The position numbers were made by a program, and so were the translations under genes. The notes beneath the pieces were generated by a model. That model searched no databases. It saw only the letters and a list, made by a program, of their open reading frames with translations, and had not been told where the DNA came from. From Lewinella sp. IMCC34191 (GTDB lineage Bacteria > Bacteroidota > Bacteroidia > Chitinophagales > Saprospiraceae), in NCBI RefSeq assembly GCF_003390935.1, contig NZ_QNQZ01000001.1, positions 1,078,103 through 1,142,102 on the forward strand: a stretch of DNA of 64,000 nt, read 5' to 3'. Shown piece by piece: positions 1-7,571 of the stretch. The stretch's first letter is position 1. Each line of letters begins with the position of its first letter.

Positions 1-1173
1 CTTCAGGTCGATGGTCTTGACCATGTTCTGGATACGTTCGGCCAGGTCTACAACCTGTTCGTTAAGCCGACCGCGTAGTTTGTTATTCAGGTCGGCTTCC
101 AAATCCTTAGCGATGCCCTCGAGCCAGACTTTAGCGTTCGGGGTGCTGCCGAATTTGGAGACTACGCTGCGCTTGATCAGGCCGAACATACTGAGTCCCT
201 TGCGTAATTCTTCCTCCTTTTCGCGGGTGATGTTATCGTAGGTCAGCAGCAAATTCTCGACCATGAGATCGACCTGCTTGTTGCTCTGGGCCACCTCGGT
301 GTCGAGCGTTTCTCCGATGTCGGCCCGGAAGCGATTGTCCGCCTCGAATTGTAATCGCCGCACCTCCAGTCCCTCGGCGATCCGGCCGTTGATGGTCTGC
401 GCGGTAAGGATGCTGTTGTTCAACTTCAGGCGCGGGGCCCGCCCGCCGGTGATATTGGCGGCGATGTATTCCCGCAACGCATCGAATCCGCTGTTTGCGA
501 CACCCAATTGCTCCTCGCGGGCGGACACCACGAAAACATTCGGTTCTTCGATGCCTTCCTTACGGGCCTTTTCGGCGACCCCGGCGGTGTTGACCTCCAG
601 CTCGTTCGCGGTAGCCAGGTCCTTCTGTTGCAGGACGAAGACGGTCTTCTTGCGCCAGTCGCCGTGGATGTATTTAAAGAAGTCCCAGGCGGACTGCCGG
701 TAGGGATTCTTTGCCTCGAAGACGAATACGATAAGGTCGCTGGCGGGAATGAACTGCTCGGTGATCTCCTGGTGGTGCTCCACAATGGTATTCGTGCCGG
801 GCGTATCGACGATGGCGATTTCCCGCAGAATTTCAACGGGAAGAAATATCTTTTTGAGGTAGGGATTGACGGTTACCTCCCGGTGTTCTTCCCCGTAGAT
901 GATCTGCTGGATCGTATCCGTCATCGGCTGCGGGGCGGCCTTGGCGATTTCCTGACCGGTATCCAGCAGCGCGTTCACGAAGCTGGATTTGCCGGCCTTC
1001 ACCTCTCCGACGATCACGAACATAAAGGGTTCGAAGATGCGATTCCGCAAATCACTCACGGTGTTGGCCATATCCTCGTGCCCGATGCGTATGGTCAGCT
1101 CGTGGAGTCGCTTGATGATTTCTTCCAGGCGCGCGCGGTCGGCCTGGAGGCCGGCGTCAATTAAATTGGACAT
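1..1173 (-). CDS. Dynamin-family GTPase, 3' part cut by window edge
   Basis: Translating the minus strand from the ATG at 1173 gives 391 residues with no stop before the edge, so the C-terminus is missing. Residues 56-63 are a P-loop (GEVKAGKS), the DTxxQ-type switch region follows near residue 86, and DTPG at 123-126 is the G3 motif, followed by a long, charged, helical part. This order matches bacterial dynamin-like GTPases, large self-assembling GTPases that act on membranes. The exact role here is unknown. The gene stands alone and diverges from the secreted protein at 1238. A promoter-like box lies 5 nt before the ATG. The family call is firm; the subfamily is not resolved. Confidence 0.85.
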   Translation of the reverse strand, partial: MSNLIDAGLQADRARLEEIIKRLHELTIRIGHEDMANTVSDLRNRIFEPFMFVIVGEVKAGKSSFVNALLDTGQEIAKAAPQPMTDTIQQIIYGEEHREVTVNPYLKKIFLPVEILREIAIVDTPGTNTIVEHHQEITEQFIPASDLIVFVFEAKNPYRQSAWDFFKYIHGDWRKKTVFVLQQKDLATANELEVNTAGVAEKARKEGIEEPNVFVVSAREEQLGVANSGFDALREYIAANITGGRAPRLKLNNSILTAQTINGRIAEGLEVRRLQFEADNRFRADIGETLDTEVAQSNKQVDLMVENLLLTYDNITREKEEELRKGLSMFGLIKRSVVSKFGSTPNAKVWLEGIAKDLEADLNNKLRGRLNEQVVDLAERIQNMVKTIDLK

Positions 1174-1178
1174 GGTGA

Positions 1179-1186
1179 CGAAGGTA
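1179..1186 (-). promoter_or_regulatory. Bacteroidota-type -7 box (TACCTTCG) of the dynamin gene
   Basis: Read on the minus strand, TACCTTCG matches the phylum's TAnnTTTG -7 element with one change. Only 5 nt separate it from the ATG at 1173, so a transcript starting a few nt downstream would have almost no leader. Confidence 0.45.
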
Positions 1187-1237
1187 AAGCAGCAAGGCTT
1201 AGTCCCGGAACGTTTTGACAAAGCCTAATACAAACCC

Positions 1238-1924
1238 ATGCCGAAAATGCTTTTTACGGTCCTTTGGCTCCTCCTTTTCTGTTTCCCACTGGAGGTAGTT
1301 TACGGTCAGGTAGTTCGGGACTCCACGCCATCGAACCTGGCAGGCAATTACATCTTCCTTTCCCCGCTAAAAGTGCTCGATGGGTCCAATCCCGGCATCC
1401 TCTACGGGGCGGGCAAAATCTGGCCATCCGGTTTCGGAGCGGAGATCGGACACCTTTACCTTATCTCCACCCCGGAACAGCGCGAACCGATCAGCGACCT
1501 CCTGGGCGACCGCCTGCACCTTGGCATCAGAAAATATCTCGTGCGCCAGGCGGAACGACTTTCCCCCTACGTAGGCCTTCGCCTGGATCACCTACGCCGA
1601 AATCACCGCGCGGTCGTACCCATTGACGGCCGGAATAATGCGCAGGTGGTCGAGGCCACCTACCTGGATTCGGTCCGGGTAGAGAGCCGCATCACTACCC
1701 TTAATGTAGTAGCGGGCATGGATAGCCGGAACGGTCGGATCTCCGCCGACCTGCTTATCGGACTCGGTATTCGCTGGCGGCGGGTCAATCACCTGGACCG
1801 TATTCGTCCGGGAGACCGCTACGACTACGAGGGATACGCCGAGGATTTCATTGATTTCAACCAACCGGCCCGGGAAACGGCCTTCAGTATACCATTTGAT
1901 GTGCGGATGATTTACCGTTGGTGA
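1238..1924 (+). CDS. Secreted protein of unknown function, likely barrel-like
   Basis: The product has 228 residues. It starts with a clear signal peptide (charged MPKM, then a hydrophobic stretch to about residue 21, cleavage probably after VYG before QVV). The mature part has alternating polar/hydrophobic strands with many Tyr, Arg and Gly and ends in an aromatic residue (MIYRW), as small outer-membrane barrels do. I do not recognise a named family. The last 13 bp overlap the convergent WbqC gene, so the two 3' ends are interlocked. The start is the first ATG before the signal peptide; no Shine-Dalgarno sequence is evident. Confidence 0.7.
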   Translation: MPKMLFTVLWLLLFCFPLEVVYGQVVRDSTPSNLAGNYIFLSPLKVLDGSNPGILYGAGKIWPSGFGAEIGHLYLISTPEQREPISDLLGDRLHLGIRKYLVRQAERLSPYVGLRLDHLRRNHRAVVPIDGRNNAQVVEATYLDSVRVESRITTLNVVAGMDSRNGRISADLLIGLGIRWRRVNHLDRIRPGDRYDYEGYAEDFIDFNQPARETAFSIPFDVRMIYRW

Positions 1925-2487
1925 AGCAGCGTGCTAAGTTCCGGACCCAAACAAAAGAGCGCATCCAGAATGCTGAGGTCGTCGATAAAGCCGTGCCGAT
2001 CGGAAAAAGGCTGCGGATACGGAGGCACTCCGGTAGCGACCGGCACTTTACCTGCGCCTCCGCCGCAAAATTCGGTTGTGTGCTCCAAGTCAATGGGTAG
2101 CTGAAGCATTTCGAGGATCGTAGTCGTGATCCTCCAATTGTATGCCCATAGGTTCTCCGGTGAAGATCGGGTCACGGCAAACAACTGATCCGCATAAAAC
2201 TCGAAATACGGCGCGCGGCCGTAAGCGCTGCGGATGGCCTGCTCGTGCTGTCGGGCCCAGTCGGTGGTGTCGCTGATGGTGACCTCCCGTACCGGGGTCT
2301 GACTGTGTTTCCCTCCCTGCAGCGGGACACTCAGCAGCAGCGGTCCGTTGGCCGTAGCGATGCGGCAGCGATTTCGCCAGCCCCCTTTCTGGTAATTTTC
2401 GTGGGCCTCCCATTGCCATATTTCCTCCTCCATGGCTGCCAGAAACCAGGCGGTAGGGGGAAAATAGGCGGTTGAAGTCGTAAACAA
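1912..2487 (-). CDS. WbqC-family protein
   Basis: The product has 191 residues. The N-terminal segment TAYFPPTAWFLAAM and the later NRCRIATANGPLLLSVPLQGG match the WbqC-like family, found near polysaccharide loci and widespread as a single gene in Bacteroidota. The biochemical role of the family is poorly defined; an acyl- or glycosyl-transfer role in surface polysaccharides has been assumed from gene context. The start is a TTG at 2487, because the family begins only a few residues before the TAYFPP motif and no ATG lies upstream in frame. The 3' end overlaps the convergent gene at 1238-1924 by 13 bp. Confidence 0.8.
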   Translation of the reverse strand: MFTTSTAYFPPTAWFLAAMEEEIWQWEAHENYQKGGWRNRCRIATANGPLLLSVPLQGGKHSQTPVREVTISDTTDWARQHEQAIRSAYGRAPYFEFYADQLFAVTRSSPENLWAYNWRITTTILEMLQLPIDLEHTTEFCGGGAGKVPVATGVPPYPQPFSDRHGFIDDLSILDALFCLGPELSTLLHQR

Positions 2488-2577
2488 ATTGTTAGGAATT
2501 GATGAGGGAATGATTAGCCAAACATCTCATTGGACGACCCGTTTCCCGGGTAACTGAATTAATTAAACTATTCAATT

Positions 2578-3489
2578 ATGATTTCTACTAATAAATTAAC
2601 CGACCGCTACCGAAAGCAAGATCCCCTGAAGCAATATCCGGCGCCGCCCTTTCCCCGCCAGCCACAGGATCGTCCGGGTTCCGTGAATAAAATGGACCCC
2701 GAACCCGATCACGGGGAAGAAAGCTACGTAGGATTTGGCCGACTGGAAGACCGCAAGGCGCTGATCACCGGTGGTGACTCCGGTATAGGCCGCGCCGCGG
2801 CGATCGCGTTTGCCCGTGAGGGTGCCGACGTGGCCATTTGCTACCTGCCAAGCGAAGAGTCGAATGCGCAGGAGGTTGTCAGCCTGATCAAAGCAGAAGG
2901 CCGCAAAGCCGTTGCGATCCCCGGTGACATCGTCTCTGAAAAGTTCTGCCAGGAACTGGTGGAAAAGGCCGTGAGCGAACTCGGCGGACTGGATATTTTG
3001 GTCAATAACGCCGGTCGCCAGACCGCGCAGGCCCACATCGATGACCTGACCACCGAACAGTTCGACAATACGTTTAAGGTCAATGTATATGCGCCGTTCT
3101 GGATCACCAAGGCCGCTCTTAAGCATATGTCAGCCGGTGCATCCATCATTAATACCGCCTCCGTACAGTCCTTCGACCCATCAGCCAGCCTGATCGATTA
3201 CGCCCAGACCAAGGCGTCGAACGTGGCCTTCACGAAGGCGCTCGCCGCCCAGGTTGCCGAGAAAGGGATCCGGGTAAACGCCGTGGCTCCCGGACCGTTC
3301 TGGACACCGCTCCAGTCTTCGGGTGGACAGCCCCAGGACAAGATCGAGAAGTTCGGCAGTTCAACCTTGCTGAAGCGTCCCGGCCAGCCCGTGGAGCTTG
3401 CTCCGGTATACGTACTGCTCGCCTCCCAGGAAGCCAGCTACATTACCGGTGAGGTAATGGGCGCGACCGGCGGAGAGATGCCGTACTAA
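2578..3489 (+). CDS. SDR-family NAD(P)-dependent oxidoreductase (general-stress type)
   Basis: The product has 303 residues. A 50-residue N-terminal extension rich in Pro, Gln and Lys precedes a classical short-chain dehydrogenase fold: TGGDSGIGR (cofactor glycine motif), NNAG, and the catalytic YAQTK with Ser upstream in SASLIDY, then APGPFWTPL. The extension together with the TGGDSGIGR version of the motif is typical of the YhdF/YdaD (GSP39-like) group linked to general stress in Gram-positives. The substrate is unknown. The gene stands alone after a 90-bp AT-rich leader. Confidence 0.88.
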   Translation: MISTNKLTDRYRKQDPLKQYPAPPFPRQPQDRPGSVNKMDPEPDHGEESYVGFGRLEDRKALITGGDSGIGRAAAIAFAREGADVAICYLPSEESNAQEVVSLIKAEGRKAVAIPGDIVSEKFCQELVEKAVSELGGLDILVNNAGRQTAQAHIDDLTTEQFDNTFKVNVYAPFWITKAALKHMSAGASIINTASVQSFDPSASLIDYAQTKASNVAFTKALAAQVAEKGIRVNAVAPGPFWTPLQSSGGQPQDKIEKFGSSTLLKRPGQPVELAPVYVLLASQEASYITGEVMGATGGEMPY

Positions 3490-3507
3490 GGCATAAAGCA
3501 TAGTTAG

Positions 3508-3515
3508 TATCTTTG
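3508..3515 (+). promoter_or_regulatory. -7 promoter box (TATCTTTG) of the ChaN gene
   Basis: Exact match to TAnnTTTG, 24 nt before the ATG at 3540. No good -33 TTG is seen at the usual distance. Confidence 0.5.
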
Positions 3516-3539
3516 GCTGGACGATAAACGTCTGAGGCT

Positions 3540-4397
3540 ATGAGATTACTGTTAACGTGGATTAGTTTGTTGCTCGTGAGTGTCATGCTCCAGGCACAGA
3601 CTAATCCACGTGCTTTTGCACTATATGATAAGAGAGGACGCGAAGTTCCCTTCTCCTATATGGCCCGCAACCTGCGGGAAGCGGATGTCATCCTGTTCGG
3701 TGAATATCACGACAATCCCATCTCTCACTGGATGCAGCTGGAGATCATCAAGGCGCTGGGAACTTACGATCTCGGCATGGAGATGTTTGAAACCGACGAG
3801 CAGGATGCCCTGTCCAAATTTATGGCCGACAGCCTCACCGTTGAAGAACTGGATCACTATACCGGAGGCGTCTGGCCGAACTTTCACACCGACTACCTGC
3901 CTATCCTCAATCGGGCCCGGCAAGACAGCGTAGCCGTCATAGCCACCAACATCCCGCGCCAATACGCGCAAATGGTTTTTCAGCGGGGGTTCATCTACCT
4001 CAAAACGCTAAAGGGTTCGGAGCTTCAGCAATTGCCGCCCATTCCCCCACCCTTCGACCCCGAGCTTTCCAGTTATAAGGCAATGCAAATGCCTAATCAG
4101 TCCAGCCCGCACGGCGGAGAAAATTTCCCGAAGGCGCAGGCTATCAAGGATGCCACCATGGCCTGGCAGATCGTGAACCACGCGCGCCCTGGCCGACCCT
4201 TCCTGCACATCAACGGCAGCTACCACAGCGACCATTACGAAGGGATCGTATGGTACCTCCGGCAGTACCGTCCACAGCTTAAAGTGGTTACGATCAGTAC
4301 GCTCGAACAGAAAGATATGCGCAGGCTGCGACCCGAATCGGAGGGCACGGCAGACTTTATCCTGCTCGTTCCGGAAAACATGACTAAAACCTACTGA
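3540..4397 (+). CDS. ChaN-family (haem-binding-type) secreted protein
   Basis: The product has 285 residues with an N-terminal signal peptide (hydrophobic stretch to about residue 19, then AQT). The body carries the ChaN hallmarks: LFGEYHDNPISHWMQLEII near residue 50, the GMEMFETD segment, and a C-terminal HINGSYHSDHYEGIVWYL. ChaN proteins are iron-regulated, haem-binding proteins in several Proteobacteria. Here there is no lipobox, so it is probably periplasmic. No haem-uptake gene is adjacent, so the haem role is an inference from family only. The last 7 bp overlap the convergent diacylglycerol kinase gene. Confidence 0.82.
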   Translation: MRLLLTWISLLLVSVMLQAQTNPRAFALYDKRGREVPFSYMARNLREADVILFGEYHDNPISHWMQLEIIKALGTYDLGMEMFETDEQDALSKFMADSLTVEELDHYTGGVWPNFHTDYLPILNRARQDSVAVIATNIPRQYAQMVFQRGFIYLKTLKGSELQQLPPIPPPFDPELSSYKAMQMPNQSSPHGGENFPKAQAIKDATMAWQIVNHARPGRPFLHINGSYHSDHYEGIVWYLRQYRPQLKVVTISTLEQKDMRRLRPESEGTADFILLVPENMTKTY

Positions 4398-4786
4398 GGC
4401 CGCAGGTACGGTTCGTGCCACCAGATCGCATCGGCGATCAGCAAGAGGGCCACGATTCCGGAGAAAACGGCGGTAAAGAGTACGGCCGCCGCGGCTACGT
4501 CCTTTGCTTTGCCGGCCAGGACGTGATAATCCGGGCTTACGAGATCGACGACGTACTCAACCGCTGTATTCAAAGCTTCTGCGGCGAGCACCATGCCGGA
4601 ACAGAGGAGTACGGCCACCCATTTCCACAGGGGAAATTCCAGCCACCAGGAGACGATCATGATCCCCGCGAAAGCGAGCATGTGGATCTTGGATGGAGCG
4701 TGATTCCGAAGCAGGTCGTACGCCCCCTGGAAGGCATAGCCGAATGCGGAAAGTCGACCCCGCGAATAGATGATTAAACGCTTCAT
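4391..4786 (-). CDS. dgkA: Diacylglycerol kinase family membrane protein
   Basis: The product has 131 residues, the usual length of DgkA-type small integral membrane kinases. Three hydrophobic helices are visible. The signature EALNTAVEYVVDL followed by HVLAGKAKDVAAAAV is the active-site region of the DgkA/undecaprenol kinase family, which phosphorylates lipid alcohols using ATP at the inner membrane. Sequence alone does not tell diacylglycerol from undecaprenol as substrate. The nearby PAP2-type lipid phosphatase fold (5082-6452) is a haloperoxidase-like lipoprotein rather than an obvious partner. Confidence 0.88.
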   Translation of the reverse strand: MKRLIIYSRGRLSAFGYAFQGAYDLLRNHAPSKIHMLAFAGIMIVSWWLEFPLWKWVAVLLCSGMVLAAEALNTAVEYVVDLVSPDYHVLAGKAKDVAAAAVLFTAVFSGIVALLLIADAIWWHEPYLRPQ

Positions 4787-4824
4787 GGTTTATTCAAGCA
4801 GCGGTTTAGGCCACATGTTCGGGC

Positions 4825-5085
4825 CTATAGCCAGCCTATTTCCCCGTTCAGTACAATGTATCCGACGAGTGCTGCCAGGGGGGATACCCAGGCCGTAAAC
4901 ACGAATTGGTAGTATCGGCTGCTGACCCGACTGGGCTCGATCATCTCCACCAGGAAGCTCAGCAGCCAGATCGCCAGGGCAATGGTTCCGAGCACCGCCG
5001 AGATGAGGGTACCGAAATAAGGATCGGCAACAAATAGCAGCAGATAAATGATAAGTTGGCCGATTACCGCGAGGAGCAGGTTCAC
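4825..5085 (-). CDS. Small membrane protein, unknown function
   Basis: The product has 86 residues with three hydrophobic segments (about 2-22, 27-47, 60-78). It begins at a GTG that overlaps the stop of the upstream haloperoxidase-like gene by 4 bp (GTGA), indicating translational coupling and one transcript. I do not recognise the family. It ends 38 bp before the start of dgkA, which may be the third gene of the same minus-strand run. Confidence 0.65.
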   Translation of the reverse strand: MNLLLAVIGQLIIYLLLFVADPYFGTLISAVLGTIALAIWLLSFLVEMIEPSRVSSRYYQFVFTAWVSPLAALVGYIVLNGEIGWL

Positions 5086-6452
5086 CGCGGGCGATCCTCG
5101 GTGATCATTACGCGGGTACGGAGGGTTTCCAGTACGTGCTTCCCCACGGATTCCCCCTGGGCGATTCCGTAGTCGATAGCGGGCCGGTAATGGATGCCCC
5201 CGTATAGCCGGCTAACGGCCGCTTCCTCGCTGGCGGCCAGAAAGCTGGGAAAGCTACGCGTAGGCAGGTCGTATTCTTCCTCGCTATCGTCGTCGAAGGC
5301 AAAGTTGTCGCCGTAAATGTCCGTCAGGACGATGGCACACGCCCGACTAACCACCGAGTGACCGCTGGTGTGCTCGGGGAAGGGAGGCGTCTGCAGCAGG
5401 GGCCGCCACTCCTGATCGATATGACGATTGATGAAGGTTTCGGGCCGTACCAGCTTGCTGCGGTACTTCTCATCCCAACAGCTGATAAAGGCGTCGAACA
5501 TCGCGATACTGGTTGCCGCGTAGGTTTCTACCGTACGGGCAAAATCGGCATCGGCCTGACGGGCCGCGATGGACGCGATGTTGATCCAGTGCCCCCCCGG
5601 GGTGATCTTCTTCGTGGCGAACATCAGGTGACCGACCGTATGACTGACGTAAGGATTGCAGTCCCAGAACTGCGCGATGGCCTGCCGCTGAACGGACTCT
5701 TGCTCATCAACGCCGGTGAATACGGAGTACACTTCGTTGACCTCGGCCATCCACTTACTATCGGGGTCGAGGCTGTACTCGGTGGGCGGCGGCGGGATAA
5801 ACTGGTTGGCGCTATCGAGCGTGAAGGGGCGGATCTTCATCCAGCTCGGCTCGATCCCATCCATATAATCCGGCGGCGTGGGCTGCCACTTCGATTCATC
5901 GTTGGTGATAGAGTACTTGGGGAAAGTGCGGGTTTGCTTGTACATATCGCCGTCGTACCACGCGATCACGTGATCGGCTACGGCTTCTCCGTAAGTGACG
6001 GAGGCATCGAAGACCTCAATGGGCATACGGATCTGTTGCAGCTCGGCGAACAACTGCTCCCGGTAGGCGTCCATTTTGTCCTCGCTAAAAATCAGGCTCT
6101 TGCCGACCTTCCACTGGGCAACCATGGCGGCGACCGGATAGGCAATTTCCACGTTGGCGGGGGGAGCCGGTACCGGTTCGAGGTGGGCGATCTGACCGGA
6201 CAGGCTGACCAGATTGGGGTCACCAGCGGCCATGGCCTCGTATCCGGCAATGCTGGAATAGGAGTAGATGCGGCTGGCTACCGGCGGCGAGAATATATCG
6301 TGAACGATGACGTCCGTCAACTGCTTAACCGAACGGTGATACAACTCCGGATCGGCGACCTCGCGGGCGTAATCCGGGTTGATGTCTTCCTCACAGGCGG
6401 AGAGTACACCGAGCAACAGAAAGAAACAGAGTAATCGACTTATTCGCTTCAT
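5082..6452 (-). CDS. Vanadium-haloperoxidase/PAP2-type lipoprotein
   Basis: The start is the ATG at 6452, giving 456 residues with a lipoprotein signal (LLGVLSAC, lipobox Cys near residue 20). The C-terminal half has all three phosphate/vanadate-binding motifs of vanadium-dependent haloperoxidases and acid phosphatases: KYRSKLVRP (K-x6-RP), TSGHS, and SRLYGGIH (SR-x5-H). The family oxidises halides with H2O2 or hydrolyses phosphate esters; which one applies cannot be told from motifs. The large helical N-terminal half resembles the haloperoxidase arrangement rather than small PAP2 enzymes. The protein is probably anchored in the outer membrane or periplasm. It is coupled to the small membrane protein downstream. 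Confidence 0.8.
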   Translation of the reverse strand: MKRISRLLCFFLLLGVLSACEEDINPDYAREVADPELYHRSVKQLTDVIVHDIFSPPVASRIYSYSSIAGYEAMAAGDPNLVSLSGQIAHLEPVPAPPANVEIAYPVAAMVAQWKVGKSLIFSEDKMDAYREQLFAELQQIRMPIEVFDASVTYGEAVADHVIAWYDGDMYKQTRTFPKYSITNDESKWQPTPPDYMDGIEPSWMKIRPFTLDSANQFIPPPPTEYSLDPDSKWMAEVNEVYSVFTGVDEQESVQRQAIAQFWDCNPYVSHTVGHLMFATKKITPGGHWINIASIAARQADADFARTVETYAATSIAMFDAFISCWDEKYRSKLVRPETFINRHIDQEWRPLLQTPPFPEHTSGHSVVSRACAIVLTDIYGDNFAFDDDSEEEYDLPTRSFPSFLAASEEAAVSRLYGGIHYRPAIDYGIAQGESVGKHVLETLRTRVMITEDRPR

Positions 6453-6505
6453 AGTAAGTGCTGATTTAAGGCAACGTATCTGACAGCACGTCTTCGTGGG
6501 GTCTT

Positions 6506-6513
6506 CAAAGGTA
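6506..6513 (-). promoter_or_regulatory. -7 promoter box (TACCTTTG) of the haloperoxidase-like gene
   Basis: Exact TAnnTTTG on the minus strand, about 53 nt before the ATG at 6452. It supports the short 456-residue form rather than a longer reading frame that begins upstream of this box. Confidence 0.5.
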
Positions 6514-6570
6514 CGAATCGCTCGCAATTCTTGAGCGGCGAGTCGCCGACAATGTCCCGATTTGCCTGCC

Positions 6571-7506
6571 TTAACGGCAAAATTCAGCGCTTTGGACCAG
6601 TAGGAAGGAGTCGACCATTCGGGCATACGCCCCCGGTCGCCAGACAATATTGTGGGCGTGCCATGCTCCCCAGTCGAGGGGACGGTAGGTGAGCAAGTCC
6701 GCCTGGACTCGTTCGGCAATCAAATCCGACTGCCGGGGAGCGGTCAGGGTATCTTGGCGCGAATGGACGAGTAGTACGGGCGAAGCGATTTGATCGGCAT
6801 ACGCTACCGGGCTGGCCGCCGCGAAGTCCGTTCCGTTACGCACCCCGACCCAGGCAAAGGTTCCGGGGGTGAGTAGCGACAATACGGGGCCGAAATCCCG
6901 CACTCCGCGTTCGGTGATGGCGGTTTCCCAGTCAGCATACGGGCTTTCGGCCACGAGGAATGCCGGACGTATACTTCCCGAACCGGCGGCTATCAGGGCC
7001 GCAGCCGCACCCCAGCTTTCGCCCACCCAGCCGATCCGGTCGTCCGATAAACCCGTCAACTCCTTCAGGTATTGGTGCGCGGCAATAAGATCGGATGCTT
7101 CGTTGACCCCACCGGTTGCGTACGCCTCGTCACTTTCGCCGAAACCGCGATGATCATACAGGAGCAGGTCACAGCCACAGTGGTCAAATAGCGGTGTATA
7201 CTTTAGCATCGCGACCCGGGTATCGTGGTAACCGTGGGCCAGTAAGATGCCACAGGTTGCGGTATCCCGGCGGTACCACCATCCCCGAAGAATAAGGTCA
7301 TCCACCGGGCTTCTGAAGCTGACCCTTTCGCGTGGTGGAAGGCTTGCCTCGATACTATCCAGATTGAGGTGCCATCGCTCCCTGCCAATCCGATAGGACT
7401 CCTCCAGGCTACGGTGGGGTGTGTCGAGTACCATCCCGCTGACGAAGAAAGTGATCACGAGATAAATCAGCAGGATAGCCCCCAGGGCGACAAGTAGATT
7501 CTTCAT
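6571..7506 (-). CDS. Alpha/beta hydrolase, membrane-anchored
   Basis: The product has 311 residues from the ATG at 7506. Residues 1-24 form a hydrophobic anchor or uncleaved signal. The fold motifs are LLAHGYHD (oxyanion region), the nucleophile elbow GWVGESWGAAAAL (Ser in G-E-S-W-G), a late VLLVHSRQDTL (acid) and HAHNIVWRPG (His). It resembles the BEM46/YfhR group of membrane-linked hydrolases. The substrate is unknown. It diverges from the gldG operon, with both promoters in a 65-bp gap. Confidence 0.85.
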   Translation of the reverse strand: MKNLLVALGAILLIYLVITFFVSGMVLDTPHRSLEESYRIGRERWHLNLDSIEASLPPRERVSFRSPVDDLILRGWWYRRDTATCGILLAHGYHDTRVAMLKYTPLFDHCGCDLLLYDHRGFGESDEAYATGGVNEASDLIAAHQYLKELTGLSDDRIGWVGESWGAAAALIAAGSGSIRPAFLVAESPYADWETAITERGVRDFGPVLSLLTPGTFAWVGVRNGTDFAAASPVAYADQIASPVLLVHSRQDTLTAPRQSDLIAERVQADLLTYRPLDWGAWHAHNIVWRPGAYARMVDSFLLVQSAEFCR

Positions 7507-7514
7507 TGACGCAC

Positions 7515-7522
7515 CGAATTTA
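7515..7522 (-). promoter_or_regulatory. -7 promoter box (TAAATTCG) of the alpha/beta hydrolase
   Basis: TAnnTTCG variant on the minus strand, 8 nt before the ATG at 7506; another very short leader. Confidence 0.4.
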
Positions 7523-7551
7523 CAATCGACCGCGTTACCCTGTCCAATTCC

Positions 7552-7559
7552 TATCTTCA
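7552..7559 (+). promoter_or_regulatory. -7 promoter-like box (TATCTTCA) of the gldG operon
   Basis: Near match to TAnnTTTG, 12 nt before the ATG at 7572, in the divergent gap. Confidence 0.35.
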
Positions 7560-7571
7560 CGCCCGGTTATC

